Source of the DNA: JBGTLA01 sp041744375
GTDB taxonomy: Bacteria > Actinomycetota > Acidimicrobiia > Spongiisociales > ZC4RG35
Direction: 5' to 3'
Assembly: GCA_041744375.1 (NCBI GenBank)
Contig: JBGTLA010000094.1
Location: 1-14,210, forward strand
Length of the DNA stretch: 14,210 nucleotides
Below are positions 1 to 5,277 of the stretch, piece by piece (the first letter of the stretch is position 1; each line of letters begins with the position of its first letter). The notes below the pieces were generated by a model. The model ran no database searches. It saw only the letters and a program-made list of their open reading frames with translations, and was not told the origin of the DNA. A program made the translations under genes and the position numbers.

Positions 1-178
1 CGTCGCCCACCCGGCGGATGGCCCCTCCCCCGGCGGCCACGACCTCGACCAGCTGGGCGACCTCGGGCCGAGACGTCCTGGCCGATTCGACGTGAAGAGT
101 CGTCACCCTCCCGCCGGCCGCAGCGGCGGCAACGGCGTGGAGGCCCTCGACCCTATCCCCGAACCCAGCGCGCCCCAT
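1..178 (-). CDS. rlmB: TrmH/SpoU-family 23S rRNA (guanosine-2'-O-)-methyltransferase, N-terminal part (runs off left edge)
   Basis: This is the 5' end of a minus-strand gene: 59 codons from ATG at 178-176, still open at the window edge. The readable protein starts MGRAGFGDRVEGLHAVAAAA and continues to an AIRRVGD segment at the edge. It fits the small N-terminal substrate-binding domain of SpoU-type enzymes, in which a 'G-x-x-x-V-hydrophobic-A' helix is followed by a strand (TTLHVES here) and a second helix. Full-length relatives use S-adenosylmethionine to methylate a ribose 2'-OH in 23S rRNA; the catalytic SPOUT domain lies outside the window. The start overlaps the 3' end of cysS by 26 bp in another frame, and a GGAGG site lies 9 nt upstream, suggesting translational coupling. 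The cysS-rlmB order is common in actinobacteria and Firmicutes and is the main support for the specific name. Family is fairly sure; the exact methylation site is inferred. Confidence 0.72.
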   Translation of the reverse strand, partial: MGRAGFGDRVEGLHAVAAAAAGGRVTTLHVESARTSRPEVAQLVEVVAAGGGAIRRVGD

Positions 179-1559
179 CGGGCGTGTCCTCCACCACCAC
201 ACCTGCTTGGGCGAGCCGGTCGCGAATGGCATCGGCGGCCGGGTAGTCGCGTCCGGCCCGGGCCTTCTCCCGGGCATCGAGAAGTAGCTGGATTATCTCG
301 TCGGTGTCGGCGGCGCCGTCAACCTCGTAGTCGGTCGCCAGCTTCTCCAGGGCGGCCGTATCCAGTACCGAGTCGGAGGCTTCCCCGTCGAGCCCGAGGA
401 TCGAGGTGATCTGGCGGACGGCACCGACCACCGGCCCCGCCTCCTCGCCGGCGTCGAGAGCACGGTTGGCTTCCCGCACCGCGTCGAACAACACACCCAC
501 CGCCGCCGCGGTCCCGAAGTCGTCGTCCATGACCTCCTGGAAGCGGGCCATGATGGTGGCGTCGGGCCCGTCCGCTGTGATCGGGGCCCGCTCCAGCAGC
601 CGCTCGATGCGCCGGTACGCCTCGGCCGCTTCGGTCACCAACTCCACCGAATAGTCGATCGGTGCCCGATAGTGCGCCCGCAGGAACAAGAGACGCAGCG
701 GCATTCCCCCGTAGGCGGCCAACGCCGCCTCCAGGTCGACGATGTTGCCGGTGGACTTCGCCATCTTGGCGCCGTCGAGGTTGACCATGCCGTTGTGCAG
801 CCAGTAACGGGCGAAGCGCTCACCGGTGGCCGATTCCGACTGGGCGATCTCGTTCTCGTGGTGCGGGAAGATGAGGTCGGTCCCCCCGGCATGGATGTCG
901 AAGTCGTCTCCCAGGTAGCGGCGGGCCATGGCCGAGCATTCGATGTGCCAGCCGGGCCGACCCGGGCCCCAGGGCGAATCCCACGCCGGCTCGCCCGGCT
1001 TGGCCCCCTTCCACAGGGCGAAGTCGAGCTCGTCGTGCTTTACTTCGTTGGCCTCCATCCGGGTTCCGCCGAGCATCTCGTCTACGTTTCGGCGCGAGAG
1101 TTTCCCGTAGTTCTCGTTGGCCCGGACCGAGTAGTACACGTCGTCCCCCGCCCGGTAGGCGAGGCCCCGGTCGATGAGAATGGCGATCAGCTCCAGCATG
1201 TCGGGGATGTGCTCGGTGGCCTTGGGCTCGACGTCGGGCTCGAGGGCGCCCAGCCGCCGATACCCCTCCGAGAAGCGGCAAGTGATCTCCTCGGCGTAAT
1301 CGGCCAGTTCGCGGCCTGCCTCGGCCGCCTTGAGGATGATCTTGTCCTCGATGTCGGTGACGTTGCGTACGAACGTCACGTCGTAGCCGCGCCACATCAG
1401 GTAGCGGCGGATGGTGTCGAAAGCCACCGCCGAACGGCCGTGGCCCACATGAGGGTCGCTCTGAACGGTGGGGCCGCACACGTAAAAGCCCACCCGCCCG
1501 GGGTCGCGGGTCTCGAAGTCGACCTGGGCGCGTTGCAGAGTGCTGTACAGACGGATCAT
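153..1559 (-). CDS. cysS: Cysteinyl-tRNA synthetase
   Basis: A 468-residue cytoplasmic class I aminoacyl-tRNA synthetase that charges tRNA-Cys with cysteine using ATP. Length matches the family (about 460-470). Visible landmarks: YVCGPTV with zinc-ligand Cys28; the HIGH-type signature HVGH at 37-40; GWHIEC with Cys208; FPHHENE (231-237) with the remaining zinc ligands; and the KMSKS loop at 265-269, here KMAKS followed by TGN. A helical DALR-type anticodon-binding region follows and the C-terminus has a short acidic/basic tail, so this is a full CysS and not the shorter MshC cysteine ligase. The ATG at 1559 is preceded at 9 nt by TAGACT, a -10-like box, which suggests a leaderless mRNA. It lies 32 bp after ispF and overlaps rlmB at its 3' end. 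The Ser-to-Ala change in KMSKS is the only oddity. Confidence 0.97.
   Translation of the reverse strand: MIRLYSTLQRAQVDFETRDPGRVGFYVCGPTVQSDPHVGHGRSAVAFDTIRRYLMWRGYDVTFVRNVTDIEDKIILKAAEAGRELADYAEEITCRFSEGYRRLGALEPDVEPKATEHIPDMLELIAILIDRGLAYRAGDDVYYSVRANENYGKLSRRNVDEMLGGTRMEANEVKHDELDFALWKGAKPGEPAWDSPWGPGRPGWHIECSAMARRYLGDDFDIHAGGTDLIFPHHENEIAQSESATGERFARYWLHNGMVNLDGAKMAKSTGNIVDLEAALAAYGGMPLRLLFLRAHYRAPIDYSVELVTEAAEAYRRIERLLERAPITADGPDATIMARFQEVMDDDFGTAAAVGVLFDAVREANRALDAGEEAGPVVGAVRQITSILGLDGEASDSVLDTAALEKLATDYEVDGAADTDEIIQLLLDAREKARAGRDYPAADAIRDRLAQAGVVVEDTPDGARWVRG
188..192 (-). promoter_or_regulatory. Ribosome binding site deciding the rlmB start
   Basis: GGAGG on the minus strand, 9 nt before the ATG at 178, lies inside the last codons of cysS. 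It supports the overlapping start chosen for the rlmB-like gene over any later start. Confidence 0.55.
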
Positions 1560-1568
1560 GGACGAATC

Positions 1569-1574
1569 AGTCTA
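1569..1574 (-). promoter_or_regulatory. Probable -10 box for cysS (leaderless type)
   Basis: TAGACT on the minus strand, in the 32-bp gap after ispF, sits 9 nt upstream of the cysS ATG. No Shine-Dalgarno sequence is visible between them. This geometry fits an actinobacterial TAnnnT promoter driving a leaderless transcript. No convincing -35 element was seen. Confidence 0.45.
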
Positions 1575-1591
1575 CGGCCCCGGTCCGGAGC

Positions 1592-2089
1592 TCAGTCCAG
1601 CGAACGCAAGACGGCCACCGCCGTCACCGCGATTCCCTCGTCGCGTCCGCAAAACCCGAGACCGTCGGTGGTGGTGGCCTTGATCGAGACCGAGTCGGGT
1701 TCGATGACACCGAGCCGCTCCCCCAGCCGCTCACGCATGGCGGCCCGATGAGAAGCGATGCGAACGGACTCTGCCACCACGGTGACGTCGCACCCGGCCA
1801 CGTACCACCCGGCCTCGTGGGCGGCCATGGCGGCATGGCGAACCATGTCCATGGAGTCGGCGTCCGACCAGCGGGGGTCATCGGACGGAAAGTGCTCGCC
1901 GATGTCGCCCAGCCCGGCCGCACCCAACACGGCGTCGACCACGGCGTGGGCCACGAGGTCGCCGTCGGAGGTGGCGTCCACTCCGCGGCTGTCATCCACG
2001 GTCACCCCGGCGAGGACCAGCGGAGGGGTGGGAGAGAAACGGTGGACGTCGTACCCCCAACCGACCCGGACGTCGGTGCCGAGGTACAC
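1592..2089 (-). CDS. ispF: 2-C-methyl-D-erythritol 2,4-cyclodiphosphate synthase
   Basis: IspF converts CDP-methylerythritol 2-phosphate to methylerythritol cyclodiphosphate plus CMP in the non-mevalonate isoprenoid pathway, as a cytoplasmic homotrimer. The 165-residue product has the expected length. Zinc ligands are visible as Asp14-x-His16 in GYDVHRF and His48 in DLVAHAVVD. The FPSDDPRW-DADS segment and the C-terminal ATTTDGLGFCGRDEGIA segment match the family. The GTG at 2089 is the only start candidate close to the conserved beginning; it gives a slightly long N-terminus (about 7 extra residues). It begins 4 bp after the carD stop, so it is probably translated from the same mRNA. The upstream Shine-Dalgarno is weak (GAAG). 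The usual partner ispD is not found beside it. Confidence 0.96.
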   Translation of the reverse strand: MYLGTDVRVGWGYDVHRFSPTPPLVLAGVTVDDSRGVDATSDGDLVAHAVVDAVLGAAGLGDIGEHFPSDDPRWSDADSMDMVRHAAMAAHEAGWYVAGCDVTVVAESVRIASHRAAMRERLGERLGVIEPDSVSIKATTTDGLGFCGRDEGIAVTAVAVLRSLD

Positions 2090-2093
2090 GGGC

Positions 2094-2603
2094 TCAGTCT
2101 TCGACCGGCTCGATGACGGGCAGGGCCCGGTCGAGGCGCTTGGTGGCCTCTTCCTCGTCGATCTGGAGCGAGAAGGCCAGCTCGGAGGTGAGCGTCACCC
2201 GAGCCTTGGACAACATGCGCTTTAGAGCCGGGCTGATTCCTTTCGTCTGTTGGGCAAACGAGAGGTCCCGCACGACCTCCGCCACCTGGAAGATGTCGCC
2301 GGAGGTCATCTTCTCGTTCAGGACCTTGTACCAGCGGCTCCAGTTGGAACCGGCTTCCTGCGGCTCATCCCTGAGGGACTTGAGCACGTTACGGGCCGAG
2401 GTCTTGGTGATGACCGGCCGGATGAGGTCTTCCATACCGTCGATGGGCACCATCACCGTCAACTGCTCGGTGGCGATGTCGAGCACGTAGTAGTCGCGCT
2501 TCTCGCCGTTGAAGGCCTGCTTGACCTTCTTTTGGATGGTGGCGGCCCCGTGCTGGGGATGGACGACCTTGTCGCCCACGGAGAACTTGGATTTCTTGGT
2601 CAT
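2094..2603 (-). CDS. carD: CarD-family RNA polymerase-binding transcription regulator
   Basis: A 169-residue cytoplasmic protein of the CarD/CdnL family, close in length to the mycobacterial protein (about 162). The N-terminal part (residues 1-60, starting MTKKSKFSVGDKVVHPQHGA) is the Tudor-like RNA-polymerase beta-subunit interaction domain. The helical C-terminal part, including the RMLSKARVTLTSELAFSLQ stretch and the EEEATKRLD end, is the DNA-binding domain that contacts the upstream edge of the -10 region. The family stabilises the open promoter complex, chiefly at rRNA and housekeeping promoters. The ATG at 2603 is well placed against family members. It lies 31 bp after disA and 4 bp before ispF, all on one strand. 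Identity is secure; regulatory targets in this organism are not visible. Confidence 0.95.
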   Translation of the reverse strand: MTKKSKFSVGDKVVHPQHGAATIQKKVKQAFNGEKRDYYVLDIATEQLTVMVPIDGMEDLIRPVITKTSARNVLKSLRDEPQEAGSNWSRWYKVLNEKMTSGDIFQVAEVVRDLSFAQQTKGISPALKRMLSKARVTLTSELAFSLQIDEEEATKRLDRALPVIEPVED

Positions 2604-2615
2604 GGGTGGCGCCGA

Positions 2616-2621
2616 AGTGTA
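2616..2621 (-). promoter_or_regulatory. Possible -10 box for carD
   Basis: TACACT on the minus strand lies 12 nt before the carD ATG in the 31-bp gap after disA. It fits TAnnnT and would give a very short leader. No -35 element at a good distance was found, so this is tentative. Confidence 0.28.
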
Positions 2622-2634
2622 CAGGTTTGGGCCG

Positions 2635-3699
2635 TCAATCCAGATCCGGGTCCCACGAGTCGGCCGCCGCCAGCAACCGATCGAAGAATGTCCGCAGCTG
2701 CAGCGCCCGGGCGGCGCCGATTCCCTCTACTTCTTCGAGCTGGACGATGTCGGCGTGGATGAGACGATCGAAACCTCGGAAATGTCGGACCAGCTCCTCG
2801 CGGACGTGGTCGGGCAGGCGTCCGACTTTCGACAAGAGGCGGTACCCCCGCGGGGTGGTGGCGTCGTCGAGATCGGAGAAACCTACCGCCTTGCTGACGT
2901 AGGTGGGGTCCTCCAGGTCGGAGCCCGACAGCTCGGTGATGGCGGTGGTGGCCTGCACCAGGCGTGCCTCACGGCGCGGCTTGATGTAGTCCATCAGCGT
3001 CACCGAACGGATGTGCTCCACCCCGCGCACCATGTCCGCCAACTGCACCCACATGAGGCCGCCCTCGTCGCCCAAGGTGATGGCCTCTTGCTCGATGGAG
3101 ACGCCCACCCGTCGCACCAGCTCCCCTCGCTGGAGGAGGGTGACCACCGGGCGATAGGTCACCAGCCTGTTCACTTCGAGCATCGTCAGGCGGTTCTCGG
3201 CGTCGTCGAGCCTCCGCCGCAGCCGATCGAGGGTTTGCAGGTCCTGGTTGACGCGGGCCGCCACCTCCGTGGGCCGATCGAGTTGTACCTTTTGTCCCTG
3301 GTAATAGAGGGTGCCGATCTTTCGCCCTTCGCTCACGGCGACCACCGGACGCCCGGTCTGGAGGGCCAATCGCTCCGCCGTGCGGTGCCGGGATCCCGTC
3401 TCGTCGGTGGGCAGTGTCCCGTTGGGAATGAAGTGGACGTTGGCAGCGAGGATCACGTCGAGGTCGTCATCGACGATGATCCCCCCGTCCATCTTGGCCA
3501 ACTCGGACAGGCGGGCCGGACTGAAGGTGGCGCCATCCAGCGTGAACCCCCCGCTACTCACTCTTGCAACATCGGAACCGGAACCGAGGATGATGAGCGC
3601 CCCCCTTCCCATCTGGATGACACGCTCGAGAGCCTGCCGCATCGGTGTCCCGGGAGCCAGTCGTTGCAGAATCTCCAGTATTGAGCCGCTCTCGAGCAC
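2635..3699 (-). CDS. disA: DNA integrity scanning diadenylate cyclase DisA
   Basis: DisA condenses two ATP into the second messenger c-di-AMP and scans DNA for branched structures that inhibit it. The 354-residue product matches the family. The N-terminal DAC domain (about 1-140) contains ELAKMDGGIIV (66-76) and DETGSRHRTAER (99-110). By alignment from memory with Bacillus DisA, Asp71-Gly72-Gly73 occupies the catalytic DGA position, so the alanine is replaced by glycine, while Arg104-His105-Arg106 (RHR) is intact. A helical linker follows, then a C-terminal helix-hairpin-helix DNA-binding domain (about 290-354; VEGIGAARA). The GTG start at 3699 is preceded at 7 nt by TAGCCT. The gene begins 13 bp after the radA stop, the standard radA-disA pairing, and RadA is a known DisA partner in Bacillus. 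Activity is expected because the metal-binding Asp is kept. Confidence 0.96.
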   Translation of the reverse strand: MLESGSILEILQRLAPGTPMRQALERVIQMGRGALIILGSGSDVARVSSGGFTLDGATFSPARLSELAKMDGGIIVDDDLDVILAANVHFIPNGTLPTDETGSRHRTAERLALQTGRPVVAVSEGRKIGTLYYQGQKVQLDRPTEVAARVNQDLQTLDRLRRRLDDAENRLTMLEVNRLVTYRPVVTLLQRGELVRRVGVSIEQEAITLGDEGGLMWVQLADMVRGVEHIRSVTLMDYIKPRREARLVQATTAITELSGSDLEDPTYVSKAVGFSDLDDATTPRGYRLLSKVGRLPDHVREELVRHFRGFDRLIHADIVQLEEVEGIGAARALQLRTFFDRLLAAADSWDPDLD

Positions 3700-3706
3700 G
3701 AGGGCC

Positions 3707-3712
3707 AGGCTA
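3707..3712 (-). promoter_or_regulatory. Probable -10 box for disA (leaderless type)
   Basis: TAGCCT on the minus strand directly follows the radA stop codon and ends 7 nt before the disA GTG. No ribosome binding site is present in those 7 nt. It suggests a secondary, leaderless transcript for disA in addition to readthrough from radA. Confidence 0.4.
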
Positions 3713-5038
3713 TCAGGTCGAGGGACGATTCGGGACGGCGATCAGGCCGGCAAGGAGCATCGCTGCCTGCAGCCGAAGTCCGCTCTTGCCGGAGGGGGCG
3801 ATGACCTGTTCGAGGCCCACCCGTTCCGCCTCTTCACGCCGACGCGCTTCGAACGGCACCTGGCGCACCTCGCCCGCCAGGCCGACCTCTCCCCAGGCGG
3901 CGAGCGGGCCGAGCGGCACGTCGAGAACGGACGAGGCGATGGCGAGGGCGATGGGGAGGTCACAGCCCGGTTCGGTGATCCGCCAACCCCCCACCACGTT
4001 GACGTAGACGTCGTGGCCGAGGGCGTCGACGCCGCCGTGGCGGGCTAGGACGGCCAAAAGCTGGTGGACGCGTGACGTCTCGACACCCCGAACCGACCGC
4101 CGCGGCTGGGGATAGTTGGTGGGGTTGGTGAGAGCCTGGATCTCGACGAGCACCGAACGCCTCCCTTCCACCGCCGGGAAGGCGATCGTCCCGGGCACGT
4201 TCGACTCCCAATCGGAGAGAAACGCCTTCGACGGGTCTGCTACCTCGCCCATACCGTCACCGGACATCTCGAACATGCCGACGACATGGGTGGCCCCGAA
4301 ACGATTCTTCAGGCATCGCAACCCCCTCAGACCGCGATCGGGGTCGCCCTCGAGATAGAGGACGACGTCGACCATGTGCTCGAGAAGCTTGGGACCGGCG
4401 ATGCCGCCCTCCTTGGTGACGTGGCCGACGAGAAACGTGGCGACCCCCCGTGCCTTGGCGAAGCGGATGATGCGAGCAGCGCTCTCGCGGATCTGGGAGA
4501 CACCCCCGGGTGCCCCGGGCACGTCGGAGGTGGCCATCGTCTGGATCGAGTCGATCACCAGGAGGTCGGGGGTGTTCTCGGCGGCTCGAGCCAGAACCCG
4601 ATCGACGTCGTCGTCGGCGACGAGAGCGATTCCCGAGCCGAACACGGCGAGACGCTCGGCCCGCATCGCCACCTGCTGGGTAGATTCCTCGGCCGAGACC
4701 ATCAGCACCCGCTTGCCGGAACGGGCCAACGAACCCGCCGCCTGCAAGAGAAGCGTCGACTTGCCCACCCCCGGCTCGCCGCCCAGCAACGCCACCGAGC
4801 CGCCGACCAACCCCCCACCGAGGACTCGATCGAACTCGCCCATCCCGACCCCGAACCGGGCGTGTTCGAGCGAACCGACGTCCTCCAGGTCGGTGACGCC
4901 GGCGGGGCGAGCCCCCGAGGACCTACGCGCCGCCGGGGTTTCGGCCAATTCCACGAGCGGTTCTTGGACGAGGCACTGGGTGCAGAAACCCATCCACTTG
5001 GAGGATTCGTGCCCGCACGTGTCACATCGGAAAGCCAT
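3713..5038 (-). CDS. radA: DNA repair protein RadA (Sms)
   Basis: RadA is a RecA-like ATPase that promotes branch migration of recombination intermediates. The 441-residue product has the full domain order: an N-terminal four-cysteine zinc finger (FRCDTC...FCTQC, Cys5/8/19/22), a RecA-type ATPase core with Walker A GEPGVGKST (87-95), Walker B LLVIDSI (159-165) and the RadA signature KNRFG (244-248), and a C-terminal Lon-protease-like domain (from about 290; includes YVNVVGGWRI and EVGLAGEVRQV). An in-frame GTG at 5044 would add two residues. ATG at 5038 is preferred because TACGAT sits 8 nt before it, as for other genes here, and relatives often begin MA-(F/K). It is followed 13 bp later by disA. 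An inverted repeat lies against its promoter. Confidence 0.96.
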   Translation of the reverse strand: MAFRCDTCGHESSKWMGFCTQCLVQEPLVELAETPAARRSSGARPAGVTDLEDVGSLEHARFGVGMGEFDRVLGGGLVGGSVALLGGEPGVGKSTLLLQAAGSLARSGKRVLMVSAEESTQQVAMRAERLAVFGSGIALVADDDVDRVLARAAENTPDLLVIDSIQTMATSDVPGAPGGVSQIRESAARIIRFAKARGVATFLVGHVTKEGGIAGPKLLEHMVDVVLYLEGDPDRGLRGLRCLKNRFGATHVVGMFEMSGDGMGEVADPSKAFLSDWESNVPGTIAFPAVEGRRSVLVEIQALTNPTNYPQPRRSVRGVETSRVHQLLAVLARHGGVDALGHDVYVNVVGGWRITEPGCDLPIALAIASSVLDVPLGPLAAWGEVGLAGEVRQVPFEARRREEAERVGLEQVIAPSGKSGLRLQAAMLLAGLIAVPNRPST

Positions 5039-5046
5039 AGACACCG

Positions 5047-5052
5047 ATCGTA
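5047..5052 (-). promoter_or_regulatory. Probable -10 box for radA (leaderless type)
   Basis: TACGAT on the minus strand ends 8 nt before ATG 5038. If it is the -10 box, transcription would start at or beside that ATG, and the upstream GTG at 5044 could not be the start. The adjacent inverted repeat occupies its spacer and -35 area. Confidence 0.45.
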
Positions 5053-5053
5053 T

Positions 5054-5081
5054 CTCGCCGCTGAGACGAAATCGCGGCGAG
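5054..5081. repeat. Inverted repeat in the radA promoter (8-bp arms)
   Basis: CTCGCCGC at 5054-5061 and GCGGCGAG at 5074-5081 are perfect inverted copies separated by 12 nt. On the minus strand the repeat lies 3 nt downstream of the mini-ORF stop and 1 nt upstream of the TACGAT box of radA. It could be a repressor or activator operator over the -35/spacer region, or a terminator of the mini-ORF transcript. No T-run follows, so the operator reading is slightly favoured. Confidence 0.45.
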
Positions 5082-5083
5082 GC

Positions 5084-5203
5084 TCAGCGGTGGGATCGCA
5101 CCCACAGGGCGATGGCGGCGACGACCAAACCGGCCATGGTGATGGCAGCGACGATGGATGCCGGTGTCCACTGTTCTGCGGTGATGATCTGCGAAACGGT
5201 CAC
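5084..5203 (-). CDS. Possible 39-residue single-span membrane peptide upstream of radA
   Basis: A short minus-strand frame from GTG (5203-5201) to TGA (5086-5084). The peptide begins MTVSQIITAEQWTPASIVAA if GTG is read as Met, and is followed by a hydrophobic stretch (ITMAGLVVAAIALWV) ending in the basic RSHR tail. This reads as one transmembrane helix, probably with the C-terminus in the cytoplasm. Third codon positions are about 79% G/C, like the flanking genes. TATTGT ends 8 nt before the GTG, the same leaderless geometry as at radA, disA and cysS, and no ribosome binding site is needed or seen. I do not recognise a family. It is co-directional with radA and ends 45 bp before its ATG. It may be non-coding; the hydrophobic helix, codon bias and promoter placement together are the support. 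Confidence 0.45.
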   Translation of the reverse strand: MTVSQIITAEQWTPASIVAAITMAGLVVAAIALWVRSHR

Positions 5204-5211
5204 GGCGTGGC

Positions 5212-5217
5212 ACAATA
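5212..5217 (-). promoter_or_regulatory. Possible -10 box for the mini-ORF upstream of radA
   Basis: TATTGT on the minus strand, 8 nt before the GTG at 5203. It matches TAnnnT. It could also be the actual radA-cluster promoter, with the mini-ORF as a leader. A -35 element is not clear. Confidence 0.35.
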
Positions 5218-5267
5218 CCGGCACGGTGCGTGAATGGAGTCTGCCCGGCCGACGCGTCACCACCGGG

Positions 5268-5273
5268 AAGGAG
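5268..5273 (+). promoter_or_regulatory. Ribosome binding site for the zinc-ribbon gene
   Basis: AAGGAG ends 4 nt before GTG 5278 (a GGGAAGG register gives 6 nt). It sets the start at 5278 rather than at an ATG 48 nt upstream in the same frame or the GTG at 5290. Confidence 0.65.
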
Positions 5274-5277
5274 AAAC

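Noticed and set aside
153..1559. MshC (mycothiol cysteine ligase) as an alternative identity for the CysS gene
   Set aside because: The product has CysS length, all zinc ligands and a C-terminal tRNA-binding region, and sits in the ispF-cysS-rlmB context.
672..1751. Long plus-strand open frame antisense to cysS and ispF
   Set aside because: Shadow frame of GC-rich coding DNA. The opposite strand encodes clear CysS and IspF with catalytic motifs; the plus-strand product has no recognisable domain.
5053..5077. Possible RecA-NDp (PafBC-type DNA damage) promoter before radA, with TCGTC placed 12 nt before TACGAT
   Set aside because: Spacing fits the TTGTCRGTG-N8-TAnnnT pattern but only about 5 of 9 bases of the upstream element match, and the similar stretch before disA is one base short in spacing. 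Too weak to call.
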